Program-made: the position numbers and the translations under genes
Part shown: positions 1-7,659 of the stretch, one piece after another
How the letters are laid out: each line of letters starts with the position of its first letter
How positions within the stretch are numbered: the first letter of the stretch is position 1
Notes under the pieces: generated by a model
Told to the model about the DNA's origin: nothing
The model's input: the letters and a program-made list of their open reading frames with translations, nothing else
The model's database searches: none
Assembly (NCBI GenBank): GCA_026770575.1
Contig: MU658020.1
Coordinates: 5,513-15,663 of the forward strand
Direction: 5' to 3'
Source: Pelagophyceae sp. CCMP2097
Taxonomy: Eukaryota > Sar > Pelagophyceae
DNA: 10,151 nucleotides

Positions 1-1
1 G

Positions 2-328
2 CAGAAGAAGAAGCGCCGCTCTACTAAGAGCGACGCCGAGGAAGACCCCGTGGGCCCGCCCGTCGCCAACATCATGCACGGCTACTTCGGCGCGCGGAGC
101 GCGGCGCAGGGCGAGGACTCGCGCCTGAAGGCCGAGCGGCAGATGCACGACATTAGGATCGAAAAGGCGCGCGCAAAGGCCATGCTCCCGCTCGAGGTCG
201 CCGAGCGCCAGGCCGCCGTCGACGAGCGCGCGTTCGCCCTGGCGGAGCGCAAGGCGCACATGGACCAGATGAAGCTGATGATGAACATGCTGGAAGACGT
301 CCAGAAGGCCCGCACCCCCGGCGACTAG
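2..328 (+). CDS. Host protein C-terminus, charged coiled-coil-like (5' partial)
   Basis: The frame is open from the first bases of the window and ends at TAG 326-328, so this is the last ~108 codons of a longer protein. It begins with a basic cluster (QKKKRRSTK), which could be a nuclear localisation signal, followed by an acidic stretch (DAEED). After that comes a long, proline-poor segment rich in Glu, Arg, Lys, Ala, Met and Gln. It has the regular charge pattern of an alpha-helical coiled coil (for example LKAERQMHDIRIEKARAKAM and VAERQAAVDERAFALAERKA). Third codon positions are almost all G or C, as expected for a real gene in a GC-rich genome. I do not recognise a family. Similar charged tails occur on Myb/SANT- or MADF-type nuclear proteins, but no DNA-binding domain is visible here. 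The GTG at 50 is not a credible start; the true start lies outside the window. Confidence 0.6.
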   Translation, partial: QKKKRRSTKSDAEEDPVGPPVANIMHGYFGARSAAQGEDSRLKAERQMHDIRIEKARAKAMLPLEVAERQAAVDERAFALAERKAHMDQMKLMMNMLEDVQKARTPGD

Positions 329-451
329 GCGCCCTCCGACCGACCCGCGCGCCGACCCACGCCGACGTCGACGCACGGGCCGACGAAAGCACGCACCGAC
401 GCAATAGCCCCACTACGACCGCGCCGACGCCCGGGAAGGGGGCGCGGACAC

Positions 452-534
452 CTGGAAGAGGAAATGAATCACGCGGCGGGTGTCGCGGATGGCGGCCGTC
501 GTGCGTCCCCGCCATCCCCGCCAAATCGACTCAC
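452..534 (-). other. Putative 83-nt spliceosomal intron
   Basis: On the minus strand the segment begins GTGAGT (534-529) and ends in a pyrimidine tract followed by CAG (TTTCCTCTTCCAG, ending at 452). These are textbook eukaryotic donor and acceptor sequences at a plausible intron length. The prediction rests on these motifs only. RNA evidence would be decisive. Confidence 0.35.
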
Positions 535-745
535 CAGCGCCGCGCATGTGGTGGTGGCGCCTTGGAGACCAAAGCGTGTCAGGCATGATCCCGTCCAGGG
601 CGTCGACGAGCACGCCGCGCCCGCGCTTGAGGCCACTGGACACGACCATCACGGAGGCAACCTGGGCAGCGTCCGCCGCGATGTCCATCTTCTCCTCGCC
701 CGTCGTCTCCGCGGCGTCGTCCTCGGGCGCCATTCCAAAGAACAC
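535..745 (-). CDS. Putative first exon of a host gene
   Basis: An open frame on the minus strand starts at ATG 745 (MFFGMAPEDD...) or more likely at the second ATG, 733. It encodes an acidic N-terminus (APEDDAAETTGEEKMD) and then a more hydrophobic stretch (AQVASVMVVSSG). At 534-529 the minus strand reads GTGAGT, a consensus 5' splice donor, directly after G of ...GGCGCTG. A pyrimidine-rich acceptor (TTTCCTCTTCCAG) lies 83 nt downstream. The product is unrecognised. The weakness is that exon 2, in phase, would run antisense into the neighbouring coding region, and long chance frames are common in GC-rich DNA. An AT-rich stretch at 803-812 on the minus strand (AAAATATAAC) could be a TATA-like element about 70 nt upstream of the ATG. 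Confidence 0.35.
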
Positions 746-890
746 GTGCGGACTCTAATTTGAATCTAAATGCCGTTGACTCGCCGTTGAATGCAAGTGC
801 GTTATATTTTCCTTCGTCGAGTCTGACGGATCTGAGCGCGCGGGGCGCATCGGCCGGAGAAGGAGATGCGCGCAGCCCGGTCGGCTTGGC

Positions 891-960
891 TCTAACTCCA
901 TAAAGTTTTTCTAACTATCGCATAAACCCCGAGGTTCACTTATTCTAACCAGTTTCTAAC
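891..960 (+). repeat. Four dispersed TCTAAC hexamers at the left junction
   Basis: TCTAAC occurs at 891-896, 910-915, 944-949 and 955-960, three of them preceded by T. The cluster sits exactly where the host composition gives way to the AT-rich element. It could be part of an element end, a degenerate telomere-like tract or a host regulatory repeat. Sequence alone does not decide between these. Confidence 0.45.
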
Positions 961-968
961 TCGAGTTA
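957..968. repeat. Perfect 12-bp palindrome
   Basis: TAACTCGAGTTA is its own reverse complement and overlaps the last TCTAAC copy. It lies just outside the AT-rich tract that follows the major capsid gene. It might mark an element end or a protein-binding site, but a short palindrome like this can occur by chance. Confidence 0.5.
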
Positions 969-1046
969 AAACGGTAAGAAAAAGTGAAGGTCCCTATTGT
1001 AATATTTTTTTTAATTTTTTTGTTTATTTTATTTGTTTATTTATTA

Positions 1047-2380
1047 TTATTGCACAACAGACCAAAAACCACTCCCCGCCATATCAAGCACGCATACCTG
1101 TTTAAATTCAGAAATAACACAAAGATTTTGCGATGCTCGTGCATTTGGACCATATTCAAGAGCCAAATAGGTTGTCGAAGCGTACGTATTCTTGCCTGAA
1201 CAGACATCTTCTTCCCGTTCCTTATATGTACATAAATTCAAATCGGCAACAAATGATCCAACAACGCGACCTTGATAAGAATCAAGTTCAAAATGCTCTC
1301 TAGATAGTGCAATAGGTGTATAAAAGGTGTCCCCCAACTTCCCAGCCGCAATCAAAGACATACACATCGATTCCGCAAACTCACACCTAACTAATCGAGG
1401 GGCTTCGACGAGAGAGCCGTTTATTGACAGACCATAATTTTTCAGATGATTTCTAATAAAACAGTCGTTTATTTCATGGTGCATTGGCTCGGTTATTTTT
1501 GTAGCATTATCATTTGATTGGGTGGTTTGAACAAGAGAAACATTCATCAAACTACGTACAGATAGACCAAGATTTATCGAATCGTATACCCAGTCGAAAT
1601 ATTCGACTTTGTTTCGACCAAAAATTTTCCATTTTGCATTTCAAGAATTTGTGAATTTGTAGCTTCATTAAATTGTACAATTGTTAACACTAATTCAACG
1701 TCAGAAAATTCGAGCGAATTTGATGAAAGAGTTTCGACTGCTTGCGTGTTAAAAAAAACGGAATAATTCAATGCTCCCAAAGTGTAGGATAATTCGAGCG
1801 GACTGCTTGAATATAGCGGAATCTTTTTTTTGTATTAAATAGACTCGCATGGTTGGAAATAGGATCACAAAAAACAATAGATTCCCCGCCTTCGATGGTC
1901 ATACCTCTTTACCCCCATTTCCGGGTTTGGAACATCCCCAGAATAATCATCAATGAACTCATCATAAAGCATTCCTGACATCGTACCAACGCCCCTATAA
2001 GAAGATATAGTGTGTCTGCGTTTTTCGACGAGAGCGCGCTTTATACCATACATTCTATATAATGACAACGTAGTGCCTGACTGTGCCAAATCAATTGATT
2101 CGATTGAACTTAAAATGCCAGCCGCAGATGTACAATATTTATGGTCGGTCGTATTTTTTACCTTCACCCATAAGAATGATGCACGAGGATCAAGGTACTG
2201 GTTTGAAAGTAACCCACCAATATTAAACCGTATCACATCGCCACATTTGAACGCACTGCCGATATTCTGCGGAGTATGGCGTACAATAAACGATTGCGCC
2301 ATTGGGCTATCACTCATGTTTTTAGAAACGAATCTATAGGACATACTCAATTTAATCTCGTCCATAATATAACAAAACAT
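1047..2380 (-). pseudogene. MCP: Major capsid protein, double jelly-roll (broken)
   Basis: Main virion shell protein of a Polinton-like virus / virophage-like element, about 445 codons when the pieces are followed across frames. The N-terminal piece (2380-1905) carries the hallmark start of this family: GDVIRFNIGG, then QYLDPRASFLWVKVKNT, then SIESIDLAQSGTTL and a Tyr-rich helix (SLYRMYGI). The middle piece (about 1825-1620) reads YTLGALNYSVFFNTQAVETL, with ELVLTIVQFNEATNSQIL after it. The C-terminal piece (about 1620-1047) has FDWVYDSINLGLSVRSLMNV and ends GSGFWSVVQ. The likely start is ATG 2380 or, five codons later, MDEIK. Frame changes occur near 1905, in the A8/T8 run at about 1824-1831, and near 1620 at a T5/A5 run, so the copy cannot give one intact protein as written. 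It follows the penton gene by about 10 nt, as in a late structural operon. Assignment is from sequence pattern, not a search. Confidence 0.8.
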
Positions 2381-2389
2381 TATTATTTT

Positions 2390-3459
2390 TTAAACTAAAT
2401 CGAAGGGAATGTTTTTTTTAATTTTCATGAAGTCTTTCGGCTTAAGTTTTTGAATTCCTTCTTTTTTTACCTTCTTAACAACCTTTTATGATGATGTTTG
2501 TTTTATTCGTCATTAAATATGAAAATATAATTTGTTTAAATGTACCAAGTTTATTTTTGGACATATCTGATTGCTTAGGAAAATGGCAAGGTAACCAAGA
2601 ATACTCAGGATATCCGATACTACCACGAAAAATGTTATCAACCTGGACGTTACCTTCAAATGTTTTCGAAAGGCCGTTTATGATAGTATTCATTTTCTCC
2701 TCTCGTTTTTCTGCTACAAATTCGACAGTGAAACTACATGTGAAGTAATCAGGATAAAACTTTTGTCCGTTATCTAAAATTAATGAGATTGAAATGCTAG
2801 ATAGCAATCGGTTTGATATTTTTACTCGATTCGGAGTGGATAAACAATCGAAATATACGTAAATATATGTTTTTTAGGATTGGAATTTTCGCCACGCGAG
2901 ATGCGATTCAAGTGCTAATATCGCTGGTTCATTCGAAGGAATTTACATCTTTAACACATAAATGTAGATTGTGAATATTTTGATTTAAATCAGTGCATGT
3001 ATAACTTGAAATGGCAGACTGATAAGAACCATGTTTTATGTTCATCGAGTCTTAAACTTTGCTTTCTATTAACTCAAATCCAATTATTTTATTTTGATCA
3101 CAACGTTCTTTTATAGAAAAAATAAGATTTAATTTATCGAAACTAATTGTCAAACTGCCACTCTCATCATTTAAAAGAAACGCTTTATCTAATTCGACTA
3201 CAAAATCATCGCTTGAATAAAATCCTATATTTAATTATAAAAACGTTGTTTCTTTGCGGTCATTGGAGAAAAAAAAGGTGTAGTCGAGTCGTATATTCTC
3301 GTTGATATTGAAAATTTTATTCATACAAGAAAACTCCTTAAAATATATAAAAGCATTTTAACCATTAGGGATGTCTATATTCGATTTTAGTTTAAAGCGT
3401 GTTGTGTCACTTGTAAAATAGCCATCAGATGAATTTAAATAAACATTTATTGAATCCAT
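2390..3459 (-). pseudogene. mCP: Minor capsid (penton) protein, broken
   Basis: Pentamer-forming capsid vertex protein, expected single jelly-roll. It starts at ATG 3459 with MDSINVYLNSSDGYFTSDTT, then KSNIDIPNG, AFIYFKEFSCMNKIFNINEN and YTFFFSNDR. This is the usual opening of Polinton-like virus penton proteins: a short tag, 'lP.G..a.i.l.efs...t.yNIne'. Further downstream are FYSSDDFVVELDKAF, NIHNLHLCVKDVNSF, IASRVAKIPIL and SSISISLILDNGQKFYPDYF, matching the family's later strands. It closes with a Lys-rich tail (VKKVKKEGIQKLKPKDFMK) and TAA at 2392-2390. In-frame stops (TAA after IPNG, TAA after ETTFL, TAA after ESKV, TGA after NSFE, another TGA six codons later) and at least two frameshifts (near 2815 and 2480) disable it. 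The order penton then major capsid is canonical for these viruses. Confidence 0.72.
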
Positions 3460-3503
3460 AAACCTTTTTTTAAATTTAATTATTTAATTATTTAATAAAT
3501 TAC
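3460..3503. promoter_or_regulatory. Divergent promoter gap between lipase and penton genes
   Basis: Only 44 bp separate the ATG of the penton gene (minus, 3459) from the ATG of the lipase gene (plus, 3504). The gap is almost pure A+T with overlapping TTTAATTA/TAATTATTTAAT repeats. It must carry the start signals of both genes unless transcription begins inside a neighbour. No specific viral promoter motif is certain. Confidence 0.45.
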
Positions 3504-4136
3504 ATGGAATATTTACGTAAAACAACAGCAGATGTATCTAAAAGCGCATACTCGAAAAAAACTACAACCTTTTATAAAATAAAAACATTTAGCGATAGGA
3601 ATAGAAAATTTTATTTAAACAAAACCAAATAACATCTTAACATTGGTTTTCGGGGAACTGATCTCAAAACATTATCAGACTTAAAAGCTGAATTGTAAAT
3701 TTTGTAAGGATGAGAGTCGTAAGATGGACGTTACATTGATAGTCAGAAAAAAATGAACAATATTCACGAGTTGTCCCCTGATAAAAACATATACTTGACA
3801 GGGCATTCGTTGGGCAGTCGAGTCGCACAGGTGTTGGGTAGAAAAAAGAAAATTTCGAAATAATAAATGACGTCTTTAATTATTCGCCGGGAAACAACCC
3901 GATAATACAGTTGGAAGAAAGATTGAAAAGTTCTCTGAACATTTTTGAAAGAAATACTGACAAACCACCACAGTGCAATTTTAATTCTAAGTGACCCGAT
4001 TGCATCACCTGCAATGCTGTTGACCAATTTTGAAAATGAAAGGAAAAAAATTGTTGATCGAGCAGATGGTGAAAATTCACATAGCATCAATAATTTTATT
4101 TTAAAACGATTCAATCGCTACTCCCGTCCTTTTTAA
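3504..4136 (+). pseudogene. Class 3 lipase-like alpha/beta hydrolase, broken
   Basis: Ester hydrolase of the lipase class 3 family, thought to act on membrane or storage lipids. ATG 3504 opens a frame with the family's layout: an N-terminal helix (TADVSKSAYSKK), FSDRNRKFYLN, then the oxyanion-loop motif FRGT (3648-3659) and DLKTLSDLKAEL. The nucleophile elbow GHSLG is at 3801-3815 (KNIYLTGHSLGSRVAQVLG). FNYSPGNNP follows, then LSDPIASPAM with a candidate catalytic Asp (3993-3995), and SHSINNF with a candidate catalytic His (4080-4082). All three catalytic residues are therefore still readable. Breaks: TAA after NKTK; a cluster of four stops between about 3690 and 3720; a shift at the A-rich run near 3842-3852 and a return to the first frame near 3950. 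It is the only convincing viral gene on the plus strand. Lipases are known accessory genes in Polinton-like viruses. Confidence 0.75.
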
Positions 4137-4563
4137 TGTTAACCCTTCGACTTGATTTTATCCCGACATGGATCCTTTTTGTGCAATATATACATTTTTT
4201 TTCCACGTAATCTTTTTTAAGTCTATAATCACGAATATTCGTGATTCCCAGTTCTGTGGATAATTCTTTAAGTTTCTGGAGTGACACCTTATTTTTTGCG
4301 TTAAGTGAAAATTTCAAATTTGGAACATTTACTCCATCATCTGAATTTCCAGACACTGTTATATTTTGATCCTTCCGTTCAAGACCAACATCGTTGACAA
4401 TATTCTTAGACACTGTATTAATAGAATTCGGAGTATTTTGATTTTGTTAAATATTTGTTTCATTTATGTTGTTACTTGGTATGGCATAAAATAGGGCATT
4501 GTTTTCATGCCCATATGTCCGTGTTTCTTGTCTGATTAAATCGTTTAGAAAATGTCGGCTCAT
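4111..4563 (-). pseudogene. Small protein with SAP-like motif, one in-frame stop
   Basis: ATG 4563 opens MSRHFLNDLIRQETRTYGHE, and the frame continues to 4111 with one TAA (4449-4447) about 38 codons in. The middle is Asn/Ser-rich and probably disordered (QNQNTPNSINTVSKN). The C-terminal part reads VSLQKLKELSTELGITNIRD followed by YRLKKDYVEKK. This fits the helix-turn-helix pattern of SAP/LEM/Rho-N-like domains ('l.kLkelakelGi.n...lkK.elie'), which often bind nucleic acid. The last ~25 codons may be a shifted frame after an A run. The 3' end overlaps the convergent lipase gene by 26 bp. Its position next to the ATPase and capsid genes suggests a virion or DNA-binding role, but that is inference. 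Confidence 0.45.
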
Positions 4564-4632
4564 ATTTTCTTGATGATTGTATTTTTTTTAATTGATTTAA
4601 ATGCAATTGTCATATTACTAATATTATTTTGT

Positions 4633-5369
4633 TCATTTATCATCGGATTTTAATTCAATCATTTCAAAATTATAAAAAAATACAGAAGGTTTATCCAATC
4701 GTATCCCAAGAAAGTCTCCTTTCTTTTTGTTGATCAAAGGTTGTAATTCCATATACTCTTTGAACGTTATATCTGGGAGATACTCTTCGTGAAATAATTT
4801 TAAGCGTTTAACGTTATAAGATATAAAATTAATACACAAGATATGGCTTGTCTTGCAAACAAACTTAATTGACATTGGTCTTGTAGACATAGAAACAGAC
4901 TTAATTGGATATGTCTATGTTTACATTTTAAATTGTTTAGTCTTAAAAATCATTTTCCCATTCAATTTTAAAGATGACGCCGCATCATCGATATAAACGA
5001 CCGTATCCTTTCATACGAGAGAGTCTCTTTCGCACGATCCAACACATAGTCGAGATATTCTTCGTTATATTCGTGAAATATATGTTCCTCTGGGAGTGAT
5101 AAAAATGGGTTATCGATAATTGAACTAAAAGTCGATTTGGGAATGAAAACAATAATTTTATCAAAATCATTCGCATTTATTCTTCTTCTTTTTTTTGCGG
5201 TCAAAACACTGGTCACAAATGTAATTTTGCCCGAGCCTGGATTCCCTTAAACAACAAAAACACAATTTTTGCAAGGGAACAACTGGGTATCTGGAAAGCA
5301 GTCCACATTTTCAATTCTTTTTTGATTTTTATTATAAAGTTTGAGTGAACTGTCTGCGCTTTGTCTCAT
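4633..5369 (-). pseudogene. A32/FtsK-type genome-packaging ATPase, broken
   Basis: DNA-packaging motor of double-jelly-roll viruses (A32-like, FtsK/HerA superfamily), about 245 codons. The chosen start is ATG 5369 (MRQSADSSLKLYNKN). Walker A is GNPGSGKIT (about 5246-5220), with Ile where Ser/Thr is normal after GK and a TAA (5249-5247) just before the first Gly. After it come IIVFIPKSTFSSIIDNPF and EYNEEYLDYVLDRAKE, typical of the family. A frameshift near 5005 leads into Walker B, VVYIDDAASSL, with the adjacent acidic pair. The same frame then holds TAA (4923-4921) and TAG (4917-4915) and continues into RPMSIKFVCKTSH, LKLFHEEYLPDITFKEYMEL, and the C-terminal FLGIRLDKPSVFFYNFE. The region after Walker B is too short and scrambled to show the usual Asn-Arg-Arg-His segment clearly. 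It sits upstream of the capsid genes, as expected for the morphogenesis module. Confidence 0.75.
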
Positions 5370-5495
5370 TATTTCAATTTCGGAATCATTTTTTTTAATA
5401 ACTTCTATTTTTATTATTATCAAATATGTTTTAAATATTGTGGTCTGCTTTATCGTTCGTTGCTAAAATATCAATAACCAGATTTTCATTTTTGG

Positions 5496-5839
5496 CTATT
5501 GTTCTTTATAAATACAATCAACGCATTTTACATTTGTTACTCATGAACATAAACATGCTCGAAGAGTCCTATGAAAACACGTACCTATTGCTGCGATAAC
5601 AGTGATTACAATAAAATTATCGTCGTTTGACAATTCCATATATTGTTTAAATTATTTTTCAATTTTTTCAATGGTTTTATCCCTTTTTTCATTAATTTTA
5701 TCTCCCCTTTAACAATTTATTATTTTCTACACACACACCCAGTTCAGATTTCTTACACACGATTTTAAACTCAATCTTTGCAAATTTCAATTTTATGTCG
5801 TCGATAAATATATTGTTTAATTTAAAAAAAAATTGTCAT
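5496..5839 (-). pseudogene. Small single-span membrane protein with Cys-rich tail, broken
   Basis: Likely start ATG 5839, followed within five codons by a T9 run (minus strand) that shifts the frame. Beyond it the frame reads NIFIDDIKLKFAKIEFKIVC and then CKKSELGVCVENNKLLKG. Another shift near 5705 leads to INEKRDKTIEKIEK, a charged helix, and then a hydrophobic segment (NFIVITVIAAIGTCF) that could cross a membrane. A Cys-rich tail follows (LRACLCS, then KCVDCIY), broken by TGA 5543-5541 and closed by TAG 5498-5496. Short proteins with one membrane span and Cys pairs recur in Polinton-like viruses and virophages and may be inner-membrane or entry-related virion parts. I cannot match this one to a named family. 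The gap 5370-5495 up to the ATPase shows only short open stretches. Confidence 0.35.
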
Positions 5840-5841
5840 GT

Positions 5842-6639
5842 TCATTTATTGCTTTTACCTGACTCAAAGAATAAACATATCTTTGTAGATTCAATCCAAC
5901 AGACCTGGGATCGTCTTCTTTTTAAACAATACCATTCATATTTCTATATCCAACTGTTTTTTTTATTCACATATATACTTGGTATTGTTATATATTTTTT
6001 GTAATGACTCACGCGTTAAATTATATCTGACGAATCTTTTAAAAAATACGTTCCATCAATTACATTTGGTTTTATTTTATTTTATATACACTCATCACAA
6101 AAATTTAGAAATTTATTCATCATTTTAATATCAATGTCGAACCATTCTGAAACATTTCCAGAAGAAAAAATTATGCGTTTTACTGACAGTTTAAACACAT
6201 TTAAAATCATCTCGTGTAAAATGAACTCCGCCTTTTGCGCTTCGGATGCAACACCATTTCCCTTTGTTGGAGTTATTGTTTTATCATACAAATAGAATCT
6301 GTGTACATTAAAAGAGATCAAACTTGTCCGAAAGCCAGTAAGTCGATTGAACCCATTTGTTGTTCCGGAAATTCGTTTCGTTCGACTGAAACCCACTTTG
6401 AAAAGGTTCAGCGATTTAGCCTTTTTTTATAATCGTTTAAACTTTATGGATTGAAGCGTTTAGATATTATATATAGATAACTATCAATATCTTTGAAATC
6501 ATTTGTTTCTTTTTTTTAAGATGGCGGGAATAAACCGTTTCCAAAAATTTCTCGTTTGTTAATGTTGTCAAAATTCGTATATATATTTCGGATATTAAAA
6601 GAAACTCAATGTTTGAATATTTTCTTACTTCTGCTCTTT
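5842..6639 (-). pseudogene. Unrecognised protein, broken
   Basis: The best-preserved stretch is 6396-6082, an uninterrupted frame ending LNFCDECI at TAA. It contains RFYLYDKTITPTKGNG, ASEAQKAEFILHEM and NVSEWFDIDIKMMNKF. The same frame is readable after that stop (NVIDGTYFLKDSSDII, HYKKYITIPSIYVNKK, RRRSQVCWIESTK), with further stops, down to TGA 5844-5842. Upstream, in another frame, are NIYTNFDNINKREIFGNG, DFKDIDSYLYIISKRF and VERNEFPEQQMGSIDLLAFG, joining the main frame by a shift near 6320. I do not recognise a family and see no nuclease, integrase or protease motif. It may be the C-terminal part of the same gene as the low-complexity region at 6640-7146, because the upstream frame runs straight into that region's tail through one TGA. 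Confidence 0.4.
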
Positions 6640-6845
6640 TTTTTTATACGAGGTTCTTCTTCACTACTTTCACTTTCATATACAACTTTTCGTTTTTTAA
6701 AAATATCTAATTCGCGGTAGATCCTCTTCATCACTCGACGACTCGATATAATACACCACTGATCCTTTTTTTTATAATTATTTTTATAGACTGTTTAAAA
6801 ACCGGCGCATCTATCTTTTGTTTATTTTTTTAATTGTTTTTCCCT

Positions 6846-6872
6846 CATTTTCGTCATTTTCGCCATTTTCGT
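6846..6872 (+). repeat. Three tandem 9-bp units (CATTTTCGT/C)
   Basis: CATTTTCGT (6846-6854), CATTTTCGC (6855-6863) and CATTTTCGT (6864-6872) are in tandem. On the minus strand they encode an Asp/Gly-Glu-Asn repeat. The unit length is a multiple of three, so copy number can change without a frameshift. Confidence 0.7.
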
Positions 6873-7071
6873 CGTCTTATTTAATCACACATGTCTTACC
6901 GTATTCATGCAAATTCTTGTATCGAATCGAAAGTCTTTTATCGTTTTGAAGTTGCTTTTCGGAGCGTTTTTTTCTTAAATCTTATCATCCAAAATATCTT
7001 TTTCAACTACTATATAATATATAACATATTTTAAATTTATTCGGAAAATATAAAACTTTTTTAGAAGCGTG

Positions 7072-7127
7072 TTCGGTAGATGTTCGCTTTGTTTGGTAGA
7101 TGCTTCGGTAGATGCTTCGGTAGATTC
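7072..7127 (+). repeat. 12-bp repeat (TTCGGTAGATGC), three tandem copies plus one
   Basis: Units lie at 7092-7103, 7104-7115 and 7116-7127, with one or two differences between them, and a fourth copy lies apart at 7072-7083. On the minus strand the repeat reads TCT ACC GAA GCA (Ser-Thr-Glu-Ala). The twelve-base unit keeps the frame, which suggests the repeat grew while the gene was coding. Confidence 0.7.
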
Positions 7128-7301
7128 TTCCGAATACTTTTTTCATAATTTACAGCAAATAGTAAAAATTCATTGGTTTAATTTTAAAACAACAAGTGTC
7201 GTTTTTTCTGTGTTTTACTTCCTATATTCTTCTTATTTATATTATATATACATGTCTTTAAAATTAAACAAAATTCACACTTATTTAAATTGACACTTTA
7301 T

Positions 7302-7659
7302 TTATTGCCAGTTTTTTGTGTGAGGTGCAATGAGATTCACACAAAATTGTTCAATATTTATACAGACTCCGACAATTCCAGTATTTCCTGTATCTTTTTT
7401 TGGGGGGGCAACGATGCGATTTAGAACAACAACAGAATAATTGCCGCTGTTTGTTACAAGTTTTGGACGGAATTTATTAGTGGATGATTCGTGAGAATTT
7501 ATTAGTTCTTTTAAATTCAACGTAAAACCGTAGTATATATGCCCAGTGACATTACATTTCAATTGGTAAACAATTCCTTTAACCAACGGCTCTAAAATTG
7601 GAATATTTTCAGTGATTTCAACACATGGCTCTTGAACTTCCTCAGGATTAATTAACATA
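7302..7659 (-). pseudogene. GIY-YIG endonuclease-like C-terminal domain of the replicase
   Basis: An open frame of about 118 codons continues, without a break, the frame of the helicase C-terminus. After a linker rich in Glu and Pro (INPEEVQEPCVEITENIP) it reads GIVYQLKCNVTGHIYYGFTL followed by NLKELINSHES. This matches the GIY-YIG fold signature: two beta strands ('GiiYki....tg..YyGsT') followed by a helix that normally has a conserved Arg. Here Lys-Glu-Leu stands in the place of the Arg, so catalysis may be lost or altered. GIY-YIG enzymes nick DNA and are common in Polinton-like viruses, sometimes fused to other genes. It could be a separate gene beginning at ATG 7658, but the shared frame and lack of spacing favour a fusion. 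A C7/A7 run (7395-7408) lies within it without breaking the frame. TAA ends it at 7302. Confidence 0.55.

Larger units (their letters stand above)
746..1046. other. Left junction zone between host and viral element, no gene seen
   Basis: Composition changes here from GC-rich host DNA (with a last GC-rich patch at about 835-890) to the T-rich tail of the viral element (from about 980). I see no coding potential on either strand. It contains four TCTAAC hexamers and a 12-bp palindrome, listed separately. Any target-site duplication or element terminus should lie in this interval, but I could not find a matching terminus at the right side. Confidence 0.5.
6640..7146 (-). pseudogene. Low-complexity charged protein region, broken
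   Basis: ATG 7146 starts a Lys-rich opening that passes, after a one-base shift in the A run, into a Ser-Thr-Glu-Ala repeat (EESTEASTEASTK) made by a 12-bp DNA repeat. Further on are RKKRSEKQLQNDKRL and HEYGKTCVIK, then an acidic repeat (DDENGENDENEG) made by a 9-bp DNA repeat. Next come an acidic Ser patch (IESSSDEEDLPR), KKRKVVYESESSEEEPR and a basic tail (IKKKSRSKK). Alternating acidic-Ser and basic patches suggest a disordered nuclear or DNA-associated protein. Frames change several times and stops are frequent, especially at 6760-6830. No family is recognised, and it could be the N-terminal half of the neighbouring unrecognised gene. Confidence 0.35.

Noticed and set aside
82..524. Minus-strand frames opposite the first host gene
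   Set aside because: Arg/Ser/Pro/Ala-rich translations with no motif. They mirror the good coding frame on the plus strand.
464..763. Plus-strand frames at 464-763 and 480-758
   Set aside because: They are antisense to the putative exon on the minus strand, rich in Arg/His/Pro/Ala without structure, and typical of chance open frames in GC-rich DNA.
2010..2748. Plus-strand frames at 2010-2339 and 2488-2748
   Set aside because: They are shadows of the major capsid and penton genes, whose family motifs are clear on the minus strand.
3764..4114. Minus-strand frames at 3764-4114 and 3880-4080
   Set aside because: They are antisense to the lipase, where the FRGT and GHSLG motifs define the true strand.
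5795..6004. Plus-strand 69-codon frame with a hydrophobic C-terminus
   Set aside because: Runs of Leu, Phe and Ile arise from T-rich DNA. The minus strand carries a longer readable series of peptides with balanced composition.
5842..6639. Integrase (tyrosine or DDE type) or capsid protease in the unrecognised region
   Set aside because: No R..HxxR..Y pattern, no DDE spacing and no His-Asp/Glu-Cys protease motifs could be read in any frame.
6640..7146. CRISPR array or regulatory repeat array in the 12-bp and 9-bp repeats
   Set aside because: Units are short, contiguous and multiples of three, and encode simple peptide repeats. There are no spacers.
7069..7293. Plus-strand frame with Val-Asp-Ala-Ser repeats
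   Set aside because: The repeat is just the other strand of the 12-bp unit. The rest is Phe/Tyr/Leu-rich translation of AT-rich DNA, and neighbours on both sides are on the minus strand.
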